Positions 24,494 to 33,034 of a stretch of DNA of 64,000 nucleotides are shown in pieces. The notes below the pieces were generated by a model, which saw nothing but the letters and a program-made list of their open reading frames with translations, ran no database searches and was not told the DNA's origin. Source of the DNA: Aquibacillus halophilus (lineage in GTDB: Bacteria; Bacillota; Bacilli; Bacillales; Amphibacillaceae); NCBI RefSeq assembly GCF_009649745.1, contig NZ_WJNG01000002.1, forward strand, positions 142,150 to 206,149, in the 5' to 3' direction. Every line of letters starts with the position of its first letter. The stretch's first letter is position 1. A program made the position numbers and the translations under genes.

Positions 24494-25987
24494 ATGAGTG
24501 AAACACTGTTGGAAATGAATAAGATAACTAAGCGATTCCCAGGAGTTTATGCCCTTCAAAGTGTTGATTTTGAGTTACGTGCTGGAGAAGTTCATGCACT
24601 TCTAGGAGAAAATGGAGCAGGAAAATCGACATTAATGAAAGTACTCGGTGGAATTCACACTCCAGATGAAGGAAAGATTCATATTAATGGGAACGAAGTC
24701 AGCATCCTTGATGTTAAAGATGCACAACAGCATGGGATTAGTATTATCCACCAAGAAATTGTATTAGTACCTTATTTATCGATAGCAGAAAATATTTATT
24801 TAGGTCGAGAGATACTAAACAAAGCGGGTTTAATTGATTTAGATAAAATGGTTGAAAATTCCCAGGAGTTTTTGCGTGATTTTAAATTAGAAATTGACGC
24901 TAGAACTCATATTAAAAAACTAACTGTTGCGCAACAACAAATGATTGAAATAATAAAAGCAGTTTCATTTGAATCCAAGATCATTGTAATGGATGAGCCC
25001 ACCTCGTCGTTAACAGATAGAGAGGTTGATTTCTTATTTAAGACAATAGAAAATCTTAAAAAGAAAGGTGTAGGAATTGTTTACATTTCTCATAGAATGA
25101 ATGAACTTTTTGAAATTTCTGACATGATAACCGTAATGAGAGATGGTTCTTACATAGGAACGGTAAAAACAAAAGAAGCAACTAACGATCAGTTAATATC
25201 GATGATGGTTGGAAGGGAATTGACTAATTATTATGATCGATCCTACTCATCATCAACAGACGATGCTGTGATGGAAGTTATCAATCTAAGCAAAAAAGGT
25301 ATCTTACATGATATAAACTTTAAGTTAAGGAAAGGTGAAATTCTAGGTTTTTCTGGATTAGTAGGTGCTGGTAGATCAGAACTAATGAAGTGTTTATTTG
25401 GAATTGATACATTTGAGCGCGGAGAAGTATCTGTAAATGGAGTAAAAATAGTTATCAAAAATCCAAGCCATGCCATAAAGAACAATATTGCTTATGTTCC
25501 CGAAAACAGAAAAGAAGAAGGATTGTTTTTATCTAAACCTGTTAATTACAATATAACAATTAAAATTTTGCATCAGTTTATTAAATTCTTTAGGGTAGAC
25601 AATTACTATGAAGATAATGAAGTGAGAAATTATATAGAAGAATTATCAATTAGAACTCCTAGTCCATATCAAGTAGTGAGGAATTTAAGTGGTGGGAACC
25701 AACAAAAAGTACTGATTTCAAGATGGTTAGCTACAAAACCTAAAATTCTCATTTTGGACGAACCGACAAGAGGTGTGGACGTAGGGGCTAAAGCAGAAAT
25801 CTACTCAATCATGAATAGATTATCAAAAGAAGGCGTATCAATTATCATGATCTCTTCCGAGTTGCCGGAGATAATGAATATGAGTGATAGAGTGGCAGTA
25901 ATGTATAAAGGTAAAATTCAAAAGATATTAGATAGAGAGAGTTATAGCCAAGAAAAAATAATGTATTACGCCACAGGGGGGATTTAG
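24494..25987 (+). CDS. Sugar ABC transporter ATP-binding protein (RbsA-like)
   Basis: A 497-residue protein with two fused nucleotide-binding domains. Domain 1 has Walker A GENGAGKST, Walker B IIVMDEPTSSL and a degenerate signature LTVAQQQMIEI. Domain 2 has the family's altered Walker A GLVGAGRSE, signature LSGGNQQKV and Walker B ILILDEPTRGVD. The ATG at 24494 has AGAGGTG 6 nt upstream and is favoured over 24485/24491. It is one base before the permease start. Confidence 0.93.
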   Translation: MSETLLEMNKITKRFPGVYALQSVDFELRAGEVHALLGENGAGKSTLMKVLGGIHTPDEGKIHINGNEVSILDVKDAQQHGISIIHQEIVLVPYLSIAENIYLGREILNKAGLIDLDKMVENSQEFLRDFKLEIDARTHIKKLTVAQQQMIEIIKAVSFESKIIVMDEPTSSLTDREVDFLFKTIENLKKKGVGIVYISHRMNELFEISDMITVMRDGSYIGTVKTKEATNDQLISMMVGRELTNYYDRSYSSSTDDAVMEVINLSKKGILHDINFKLRKGEILGFSGLVGAGRSELMKCLFGIDTFERGEVSVNGVKIVIKNPSHAIKNNIAYVPENRKEEGLFLSKPVNYNITIKILHQFIKFFRVDNYYEDNEVRNYIEELSIRTPSPYQVVRNLSGGNQQKVLISRWLATKPKILILDEPTRGVDVGAKAEIYSIMNRLSKEGVSIIMISSELPEIMNMSDRVAVMYKGKIQKILDRESYSQEKIMYYATGGI

Positions 25988-25988
25988 A

Positions 25989-27008
25989 ATGACAGAACCA
26001 ACTTTTAACTATGAAAACAAAAAAGATAATATCCTTATTAAAACTGGTAATGCAATTAGTACTTATGTCAAAGATAATATGGGTATTTTAATAGGTTTAA
26101 TCGTTCTGTGCATAGTGATTTCGATAATTAACCCTGATTTTCTATCATCAAATAACTTACTAAACGTTCTTAGACAAACCTCAACAAACATGTATCTTGC
26201 AATAGCAATGACAATGGTAATTATTTTAGGAGGAATAGATTTATCGGTAGGGTCGATTATAGCAGTTACAGGTGTCGTAACTACTATGCTAATAGCTCTT
26301 GCTGGGTTACCTGTTTTTGTAGCAGTTCTAGCTGGTCTATTGGTTGGAATGCTATTTGGCGCATTTAATGGATACGTTGTAGCTACTACAATCATTCCTC
26401 CATTTATTGTGACGTTAGCAACAATGAATATAGCTAGAGGTGTTGCCTATGTAATATCTGATGGAAAACCGGTTAGGGTAATGTCAGATTCTTTTAATTA
26501 CATCGGTTCTGGTTATATTGGAGGAGTTTTTCCAACACCAGTATTATACATGATAATAATTATTGTTTTGGCTTATCTAATCATGAATAAAACAAAGCTA
26601 GGTCGTTATATGTATGCTGTTGGAGGAAATAGCGAAGCAGCTAAATTCTCAGGAATTGATATTAAAAAAATAAAGCTTTTTGCTTATACGTTTAGCGGAT
26701 TAATGGCAGGTATTGCTGGTATTGTTCTTTCATCAAGAATGTTTTCAGGGCAACCGACATCTGGTGACATGGCGGAGTTAGATGCCATTGCTGCTGTAGT
26801 ATTAGGAGGAACAAGTATGACAGGTGGCTCGGGGAGAATCGGTGGTACGGTAATAGGTGCTTTAATAATCGGTGTACTAAGCAATGGGCTAAATTTAATG
26901 GGAGTAAGTTCATTTTGGCAATATGTTGTAAAGGGTGTAGTTATCCTAGTAGCTGTGTATGCAGATGTAATTAAGAAAAAAAGAGATGGAGTAAGTATGG
27001 GTGTTTAA
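25989..27008 (+). CDS. Sugar ABC transporter permease (RbsC-like)
   Basis: A 339-residue permease with about eight to ten membrane helices. Family motifs are GGIDLSVGSIIAVTG, GAFNGYVVATTIIPPFIVTLATM, YAVGGNSEAAKFSGID and ELDAIAAVVLGGTSMTGG. It forms the transmembrane channel for the importer with the RbsA-like ATPase just upstream. GGGGGG lies 6 nt before the ATG. Confidence 0.93.
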   Translation: MTEPTFNYENKKDNILIKTGNAISTYVKDNMGILIGLIVLCIVISIINPDFLSSNNLLNVLRQTSTNMYLAIAMTMVIILGGIDLSVGSIIAVTGVVTTMLIALAGLPVFVAVLAGLLVGMLFGAFNGYVVATTIIPPFIVTLATMNIARGVAYVISDGKPVRVMSDSFNYIGSGYIGGVFPTPVLYMIIIIVLAYLIMNKTKLGRYMYAVGGNSEAAKFSGIDIKKIKLFAYTFSGLMAGIAGIVLSSRMFSGQPTSGDMAELDAIAAVVLGGTSMTGGSGRIGGTVIGALIIGVLSNGLNLMGVSSFWQYVVKGVVILVAVYADVIKKKRDGVSMGV

Positions 27009-27081
27009 TCAAGTTTCATAAATACTTACCTAATTTTAAAAAACATGTCAGTTCAATAAGAAATAGAAAGTAGGTGAGACA

Positions 27082-28098
27082 TTGAGAAAAGGAATAGCTA
27101 TAGCCGGTACCATATCATTAGATGAAATTAAAGCAGTTGATTGTTATCCTGATAAATCTGAGCTTACCACAATAAATAGCGTGAGAAGGTCCATAGGAGG
27201 TGCCGTTTCAAATTGTTCAGTTGCTCTAGCAAAAATTGATAGAAACCTAGTAGTTGAAGCAATTACTTATCTTGGTAACGACGAAAAAGGGAAATACTTA
27301 TATGAATGTTTGAATACCTATCCTAATATAGATTTGAAGCAATTGAAAATCATTGGAGAAACTCCTTTTACAGATGTCATTCAAGATAAACATGATAAGA
27401 CTAGAACCTTTTTAACTTTTAGAGGTAATTCTTCCTTGTTTAATGAGAATTCAATAGATTTAATCAAACTTAAATCAAAAATCTTGCATATAGCATATAT
27501 TCTTTTACTAGACTCATTGGACGAAGAGGACTTAGAGTATGGAACAAAAATGGCAAAATTATTAAAAAAAGCTCAAGAACTGGGAATTAAGACATCGATA
27601 GATATTGTTAGTGAGAGTGGAATTAGATATGAAAAAACTGTTCCTCCTAGTTTGAAGTACACAAATTATTGTGTGATCAATGAATATGAAGCGGGAAAAA
27701 GTGTTGGTATAAATCTAAGAGATAGATCAGGGAAGTTACTGACAGGTGACATTAAAAAAGTTTTATATAAATTAAAGGAATTAGGAGTAAAAGATTGGGT
27801 TGTGGTTCATGTACCTGAAGGAAGTTTTGGATATGATGGCAAGAATGTGTACAGTATTCCCTCCTTATTTATTGAAATAGAAAGTATTAAGGGAACTGTA
27901 GGTGCTGGGGATGCATACGTCGCTGGTATATTATATGGAGCTCATAAAGGTTTTAATCTTAATGAATCTATGAAATTAGCTACTGCTTCTGCAGCATCTT
28001 CATTGTTTGAAGAAGATAGTACTTCTGGAATTAAAAATTATGAGGAATTAGTTTTACTTTATGATAACTATCCGAAAAGAGAAGACATAAAAATTTAG
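27082..28098 (+). CDS. PfkB-family carbohydrate kinase
   Basis: A 338-residue ribokinase-like kinase. The N-terminal Gly motif is SIGGAVSNCSVALAKI, the sugar/lid region follows, and the catalytic and anion-hole motif is GTVGAGDAYVAGIL near residue 270, with the base Asp in GAGD. It phosphorylates a sugar brought in by the adjacent importer. Because the next gene is a ketose-phosphate aldolase, a ketose 1- or 6-phosphate product is likely. TTG start at 27082 with AGGTGAG upstream. Confidence 0.9.
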   Translation: MRKGIAIAGTISLDEIKAVDCYPDKSELTTINSVRRSIGGAVSNCSVALAKIDRNLVVEAITYLGNDEKGKYLYECLNTYPNIDLKQLKIIGETPFTDVIQDKHDKTRTFLTFRGNSSLFNENSIDLIKLKSKILHIAYILLLDSLDEEDLEYGTKMAKLLKKAQELGIKTSIDIVSESGIRYEKTVPPSLKYTNYCVINEYEAGKSVGINLRDRSGKLLTGDIKKVLYKLKELGVKDWVVVHVPEGSFGYDGKNVYSIPSLFIEIESIKGTVGAGDAYVAGILYGAHKGFNLNESMKLATASAASSLFEEDSTSGIKNYEELVLLYDNYPKREDIKI

Positions 28099-28110
28099 GG
28101 AGGATGTTTT

Positions 28111-28980
28111 ATGCTAGTAACACTAAAGGAAAATTTATTGAAAGCGGAAGAAGGGAATTATGCAGTAGGAGCATTTAATGTACCGACATTAGAATCAGCT
28201 AGAGCTGCAATGGAAGCAGCTGAAGAACTTCAAGCACCCATAATTTTAGCTCATGCAGAAGCTCACAATAATATAATGCCAATCGAATTGATTGGTCCAA
28301 TATTAATAGATATGGCAAGGAAGGCAACTGTTCCAGTTACAGTTCACCTAGATCATGGTTCATCAATAACAATCATAAAGAAGGCGATAGCAATTGGTTT
28401 TACCTCCGTAATGATTGATGCCTCACATATGTCCCTTCAAGAAAATGTTAAAAGAGTTAAAGAGGTAGTTAAATATGCGCATCAACATAATGTATCAGTC
28501 GAAGCTGAGCTAGGAGTAATGACTTCTTCTGGTATAGGAGGAGAAGAGACATATGCAGGTAACCAGGATCAATCAGTAGATTTGTACACAGACCCCATCA
28601 TTGCGAAAGAATTTGTAGAAAAAACAAAAATTGATGCATTAGCAGCGTCTTTCGGGACTGTTCATGGAATTTATAGTAGTGTGCCACAACTTGATTTTGA
28701 AAGGCTAAAAGATATACACGAAAATATAAAGATTCCTGTAGTGATGCATGGAGGCTCGGGATTAAGTAAAAAGGACTATATTAGGACAATAAATTCTGGA
28801 GTTAGAAAAATAAACTACTACAGTTATTCAGCTAAAGCAGGAGCGGAAGCAGTAAAGAAATATATCAATCTTAATACTAATCTTTTTTATCATGACTTAA
28901 CTATCGTTGCTAAAAATGCAATTAAGGATGACTATAAACGAGCTATTAGTATTTTTACAAACAAGGAATTAGTAAAATAG
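28111..28980 (+). CDS. Class II fructose/tagatose-bisphosphate-type aldolase
   Basis: A 289-residue zinc aldolase of the FbaA/GatY/KbaY family, close to FbaA/IolJ in size. Seen are AVGAFNVPTLESARA, the catalytic and zinc block VHLDHGSS, VEAELGVM, ASFGTVHGIY and VMHGGSGL with the zinc histidines, and VRKINYYSYSA for phosphate. It would cleave the kinase product to dihydroxyacetone phosphate plus an aldehyde. Normal length, GGGAGG ribosome binding site, 12 nt after the kinase gene. Confidence 0.92.
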   Translation: MLVTLKENLLKAEEGNYAVGAFNVPTLESARAAMEAAEELQAPIILAHAEAHNNIMPIELIGPILIDMARKATVPVTVHLDHGSSITIIKKAIAIGFTSVMIDASHMSLQENVKRVKEVVKYAHQHNVSVEAELGVMTSSGIGGEETYAGNQDQSVDLYTDPIIAKEFVEKTKIDALAASFGTVHGIYSSVPQLDFERLKDIHENIKIPVVMHGGSGLSKKDYIRTINSGVRKINYYSYSAKAGAEAVKKYINLNTNLFYHDLTIVAKNAIKDDYKRAISIFTNKELVK

Positions 28981-28999
28981 TTTAAGTGAGGTGAAAAAA

Positions 29000-29539
29000 G
29001 TGACTACACAAGATTATGAGAGAATAAAAAAACAGTCTCTAAATATGCTTCAAAGCATGAACATTGTACTTACTGACAAGGAGAAAGAAGATTTTGAAGT
29101 TGCTGATTTTGGACTTAACAACCTTGATAAAACGGGATTACAATTGATTACGTATATTAACACAGATAACGTTTGTGCAAAGGATTTAGTGTTACTTCCA
29201 AACCAGACCTGTCCAGAACATAAACACCCAAGACGAGCCTTCGATGATGGAAAGGAAGAAACTTTTAGATGCAGATATGGAAAAGTATTTCTCTATGTTG
29301 AAGGATTGGAATCAACTAACAGAGCTGCTCAACCACCTCATGGAGATGAAGAATATTATACCGTGTTTAATGAAGTAATTTTAAACCCAGGAGAGCAGTA
29401 CACAATATTTCCAAACACCCTTCACTGGTTTCAAGCTAGTAGTAGTGGAGCTGTAGTATCTGAATTTTCAACACGAAGTACAGATGAAGAGGATATATTT
29501 ACAGATCCTAGAATCAATAGAATTCCGAAAGCTAATTAA
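29000..29539 (+). CDS. D-lyxose isomerase-like cupin enzyme
   Basis: A 179-residue cupin of the D-lyxose/D-mannose isomerase family (EC 5.3.1.15 type). Metal-binding residues are visible in NQTCPEHKHPRR (His-x-His) and KEETFRCRYGKVFLYVEG (Glu), with a later NTLHWFQA His. Such enzymes interconvert D-lyxose and D-xylulose or D-mannose and D-fructose. GTG 29000 is chosen because AGGTG lies 6 nt upstream; 28991 overlaps it. It completes the operon as the likely first catabolic step before the kinase and aldolase. Confidence 0.85.
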   Translation: MTTQDYERIKKQSLNMLQSMNIVLTDKEKEDFEVADFGLNNLDKTGLQLITYINTDNVCAKDLVLLPNQTCPEHKHPRRAFDDGKEETFRCRYGKVFLYVEGLESTNRAAQPPHGDEEYYTVFNEVILNPGEQYTIFPNTLHWFQASSSGAVVSEFSTRSTDEEDIFTDPRINRIPKAN

Positions 29540-29562
29540 GAATCATTACTAAGCTTTTAGTC

Positions 29563-29636
29563 AGGACAGAGAACCTGTCCCTCTGTCCCAGGGAATGTCC
29601 CCGATTTTTTGAAAAAGAAGCAAAAGAACCGTCCCC
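29563..29636. repeat. GGGACA hairpin repeat plus CAAAAGAACCGTCCCC arm
   Basis: A slightly degenerate inverted hairpin unit (29563-29589) is followed by GGGAATGTCCCC and, at 29621-29636, one arm of the ACGGTTCTTTTG family. They fill the gap behind the lyxose-isomerase gene and may serve as the operon's 3' end. Confidence 0.65.
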
Positions 29637-29749
29637 TTGTTCGAAAGAAGGAAACTCAACTATTTTTGTTGAACTTAGGTAGTAAAGTGTATCTAAGGTG
29701 GCTATGATTTTAACAATGCTATTTCCTTAGACCGGAAGGGGTAAAGCGA

Positions 29750-30640
29750 ATGATTATAGATTGTCATTTTCATGTGGATGAATCCATGTTGACCTTGGAA
29801 AAAATGATAGAAGAAATGGACAAAAATAATGTGAGCAAAACTGTGCTGATTCCTCCTATGAATGAAACTATGTTTGACACGGATAGTAATGTTCAGCATT
29901 ATGTGCATAGCTTATTTCGTTTCCTTATTCTAAATGTACCTCAAATTGGTTTTAAAATTTATGTTAGTTTAGTAGAAGATGGCTACTTTAAAGTTAATGG
30001 TAAGCACAAAGTTATTACAAAACCAGACAATGATATTGTTGCAGATGCAATTAATAAATTCCCTGAAAGATTTTTAGGATGGGCAGCAGTAAATCCACTA
30101 ATTTCTGAATCAGTAGAAGAGTTAGAGTCTTACCTTGAAAGACCTGGTTTTATCGGCGTGAAAGCTCATCCGTTCATGCATGGATATACTATTAAAAAGC
30201 TTAATCCAATTGCTAGTTTGTGCCAAGAAAAAGGCATTCCAATTATTATTCATCTATCTTCAGAACCATACTCCTACAAATACTTACCGGATAAATATCC
30301 TAATCTTAAAGTGATTTACGCACACGCAGGACTTCCTTTTTGGAAAAAACTTTGGAAATATGCCAAAGACCAGCCAAATGTATTTGTTGATTCATCCAGT
30401 GATTATCTTTCTGCATCAATGGTTGAAAAAGTAGTAGATGCACTAGGTTATCGCAAAGTATTGTATGGTTGTGATGGACCTTATGGAATGAAAAGGTTTA
30501 ATGAGTATGATTATTCTCATAAGAAGAGTTGGGTTGATTCACTTGAAATTCCTGAGCACCAAAAGGAATACATTTTCGGAAAAAACTTTCTCAGTTTGAT
30601 TGAGAAGGGACAGAGGGACAGGCCACTTGTCCCATTATGA
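29750..30640 (+). CDS. Amidohydrolase-2 family metal-dependent hydrolase
   Basis: A 296-residue TIM-barrel hydrolase of the amidohydrolase-2 type. MIIDCHFHVDE carries the metal HxH (His6, His8), FIGVKAHPFMHGY and IIIHLSSEP the next ligands, VIYAHAGLPFW another His, and KVLYGCDGPYG the terminal Asp. GAAGGGG precedes the ATG. The last residues (KGQRDRPLVPL) are encoded by a GGGACA repeat, so the natural C-terminus was replaced; the active-site part is intact. Substrate unknown. Confidence 0.85.
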   Translation: MIIDCHFHVDESMLTLEKMIEEMDKNNVSKTVLIPPMNETMFDTDSNVQHYVHSLFRFLILNVPQIGFKIYVSLVEDGYFKVNGKHKVITKPDNDIVADAINKFPERFLGWAAVNPLISESVEELESYLERPGFIGVKAHPFMHGYTIKKLNPIASLCQEKGIPIIIHLSSEPYSYKYLPDKYPNLKVIYAHAGLPFWKKLWKYAKDQPNVFVDSSSDYLSASMVEKVVDALGYRKVLYGCDGPYGMKRFNEYDYSHKKSWVDSLEIPEHQKEYIFGKNFLSLIEKGQRDRPLVPL

Positions 30641-30731
30641 CAAACTTTATGGGCATCCTCACAACAGGACAACTGTCTTATACTGAGGAATGCCCATTAG
30701 TTTTGAAAAAAGAAGCGAAAGAACCGTCCCC
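30607..30731. repeat. Three-part repeat: GGGACA unit, GGGCAT hairpin, ACGG arm
   Basis: Begins within the amidohydrolase coding end (30607-30633), continues with the GGGCATCCTCA...TGAGGAATGCCC hairpin (30634-30700, related to 21737-21804) and ends with AAAGAACCGTCCCC (30718-30731). It shows the three repeat types joined into one block. Confidence 0.75.
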
Positions 30732-30872
30732 CGAAATATCCAATTGGACAAATATAGTCGGCTAGTTTATATTTGTCATAACATTCTAAATTCTAGTATT
30801 CTAGACTTTTCCAAACGTGAAATAAGCTACAACTGGTAGAAATCTACATTAGAACTATAATGGGGTGGTCGA

Positions 30873-31772
30873 ATGAAAATAGGAATGATTGGTATTGGTG
30901 ATATTGCAAAGAAAGCTTATCTGCCTGTACTAACAGCAACAAAATCTATTGAGCTTCATGTATGTACTCGAAATAAACAAACGTTAAAAGAATTGAAAAA
31001 TACCTATGGTATAGCACATACATATTCACAAATGGATGAATGGATTGCGAGTGGAATAGAGGCAGCGTTTGTTCATTCTTCAACAGATTCACATGAATAT
31101 ATTATCGACAAATTACTAGATAATCATATTCACGTCTATGTGGATAAGCCTATCACTTATTACGCGGACTCATCGAAACGACTAATGGCAAAAGCTAAAA
31201 GTAAGGGTTTAATTTTAATGGTCGGTTTTAATCGTCGACATGCTCCACCCTACCAAAAATTAAGGGAAATAACGGAACCAAACATGGTTATCATGCAAAA
31301 AAATCGAGGAAACCAGGCTGCTAAAGCTAGAACCTTTATCTTCGATGATTTTATCCATGTGATTGACACATTACTTTACTTATTTCCTTACTCAATTGAA
31401 AATGTTCACATTAATGGTAAACAACAGGATGGTAATCTACAACACGTAACTCTTCAGTTAGAAGCGAAACAAGGAACAGCTATCGCTATTATGAACCGTG
31501 AAGCAGGTACAACTGAGGAAAAGGTAGAAGTTTTTAGTCAAGAAGAGACACGCAGGGCTACTAATGTTAATGAGGTGACTTCTCACAAAGATAGGAATGT
31601 CTTGATTTTCGGTAACAATGACTGGGAACCAATGCTTCAAAAACGAGGGTTTACTGGAGTCGTTTTAGCCTTCTTGGAATCAGTCAAAAATGGATCTATT
31701 TCAGATGAGAATTACAATCGGGATTTAGAAGGACACCTCATTGCAGAAAAAATTGTCCAACATTTAGAATAA
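30873..31772 (+). CDS. Gfo/Idh/MocA family oxidoreductase
   Basis: A 299-residue NAD(P)-dependent oxidoreductase. The N-terminal Rossmann fold has MIGIGDIAKKAYLPVL (GxGxxx-K), and the family cofactor/catalytic motif VYVDKPITYYADSSKRL includes the EKP-like DKP Lys near residue 95. The C-terminal sheet begins at FDDFIHVID. Members oxidise or reduce sugars and inositols; the substrate here is unknown. Slightly shorter than the usual 330-360 residues. GGGGTGG precedes the ATG. Confidence 0.88.
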   Translation: MKIGMIGIGDIAKKAYLPVLTATKSIELHVCTRNKQTLKELKNTYGIAHTYSQMDEWIASGIEAAFVHSSTDSHEYIIDKLLDNHIHVYVDKPITYYADSSKRLMAKAKSKGLILMVGFNRRHAPPYQKLREITEPNMVIMQKNRGNQAAKARTFIFDDFIHVIDTLLYLFPYSIENVHINGKQQDGNLQHVTLQLEAKQGTAIAIMNREAGTTEEKVEVFSQEETRRATNVNEVTSHKDRNVLIFGNNDWEPMLQKRGFTGVVLAFLESVKNGSISDENYNRDLEGHLIAEKIVQHLE

Positions 31773-31779
31773 TTATCAG

Positions 31780-31825
31780 GGGGACGGTTCTTTTGATGAT
31801 AAAAATACACAAAAGAACCGTCCCC
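31780..31825. repeat. Minimal inverted-repeat element of the ACGGTTCTTTTG family
   Basis: GGGGACGGTTCTTTTG (31780-31795) and CAAAAGAACCGTCCCC (31810-31825) are perfect 16-bp inverted arms around 14 bp. This is the shortest complete form of the element, placed 7 bp after the oxidoreductase stop. Confidence 0.85.
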
Positions 31826-31848
31826 GTGTTTACGGGGGTCTTATACAT

Positions 31849-32820
31849 ATGAAAAAGAAAATGATGATTATTTTAACTATAGTGATTGTCGTCTTGGTCG
31901 CAGGCTACGGGGCTGTTGGCAATTACTTTTATAACTTCGCTTTAGATGCAAACGATGAAAAAGAATTTTTGGATGATAACCCTCATTTAGAGGAAAGTGA
32001 AGCTGTTATGGCTATGGCTGATGTAACTGAAGCCGCAGAACTAGCTGATAGTGAATTTAAAGAGAAATATCCTCCTTCAAGCTTATCGGTTGTTTCAGAT
32101 GATGAATTACAATTAAAATTACATGCAGACGTCTACGAACATCATGAGGACAACCCTAAATGGGCCGTCGTAGCACACGGGTACACAAGTAATGCAGCTG
32201 GGATGACTAGATATGTTCGTAATTTTCATGAACAAGGCTACAATGTGCTTGCCCCTGATCTTCGCGGTCATGGAAAAAGTGAAGGAGATTATATTGGCAT
32301 GGGATGGCATGACCGGATGGACATGCTGCTATGGATTGATGAAATCGTCAAAATGGATCCAGATGCACAAATTGTATTATTCGGTGTCTCCATGGGTGCT
32401 GCTACCGTGATGATGACTTCGGGGGAAGAACTACCGTCAAATGTACAGGTTATTGTAGAAGATTGCGGTTATTCTTCTGTCAGTGATGTATTCATTTATC
32501 AGTTAGACGATTTGTTCGGATTACCGGAGTTTCCGGTATTAAGTGCAGCTAATACAGTTACAAAAATGCGTGCAGGTTATGATTTATATGAGGCCTCGGC
32601 TGTAGATCAACTTGCAAAAAGTGAAACCCCAATGCTGTTTATCCATGGCAAGGAGGATACTTTTGTGCAATATGAAATGTTGGATGTAGTCTTTGAAGCA
32701 GCACCAGTGGAAAAAAATAGGATTGTGATTGATGGTGCTGGACATGGCGAAGCAGAAAAGGTAAATCCAGAATTATATTGGAGTACGATTTGGAGTTTTG
32801 TGGGGAAATATATTGAGTAG
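31849..32820 (+). CDS. Membrane-anchored alpha/beta hydrolase (YqkD-like)
   Basis: A 323-residue hydrolase with one N-terminal membrane helix (MMIILTIVIVVLVAGYGAVG) and an outside alpha/beta hydrolase domain. HGYTSNAAG is the oxyanion region, FGVSMGAA the nucleophile elbow (Ser ~176), HGKEDTFV contains the acid and GAGHGEAE the His. The family includes B. subtilis YqkD and S9-like peptidases/esterases. The start context is weak because the repeat element occupies the upstream region. Confidence 0.88.
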   Translation: MKKKMMIILTIVIVVLVAGYGAVGNYFYNFALDANDEKEFLDDNPHLEESEAVMAMADVTEAAELADSEFKEKYPPSSLSVVSDDELQLKLHADVYEHHEDNPKWAVVAHGYTSNAAGMTRYVRNFHEQGYNVLAPDLRGHGKSEGDYIGMGWHDRMDMLLWIDEIVKMDPDAQIVLFGVSMGAATVMMTSGEELPSNVQVIVEDCGYSSVSDVFIYQLDDLFGLPEFPVLSAANTVTKMRAGYDLYEASAVDQLAKSETPMLFIHGKEDTFVQYEMLDVVFEAAPVEKNRIVIDGAGHGEAEKVNPELYWSTIWSFVGKYIE

Positions 32821-32892
32821 GATCTACTGAATCTTTATATACTGTAATTGTTTTTGGCTAAGACTTTTTAAATAGGTAAAAGTTGAAAAAGA

Positions 32893-32937
32893 AAAAGGCA
32901 CATCGAACAGAAATTAACTGTTTGTCGTGCCTTTTTG
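32893..32937 (+). terminator. Intrinsic terminator
   Basis: AAAAGGCAC...AACAG pairs with CTGTT...GTGCCTTTTT around AAATTAA and ends in a T-run, about 75 nt behind the hydrolase gene. Confidence 0.8.
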
Positions 32938-33021
32938 GGTACATAACTTTCGATTGTTTTTTTCGGGCTTCCAATCACATTTTCCCTTGATACTCAAAGA
33001 TTTCTAATGAAAATAGAAGCA

Positions 33022-33034
33022 TTAGAACCGTCCC
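33022..33034 (-). repeat. ACGG-family arm abutting the catE stop codon
   Basis: In minus-strand reading, the TAA stop of the VOC gene (33035-33037) is followed at once by GGGACGGTTCTAA, a slightly shortened arm of the ACGGTTCTTTTG family. Confidence 0.65.
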
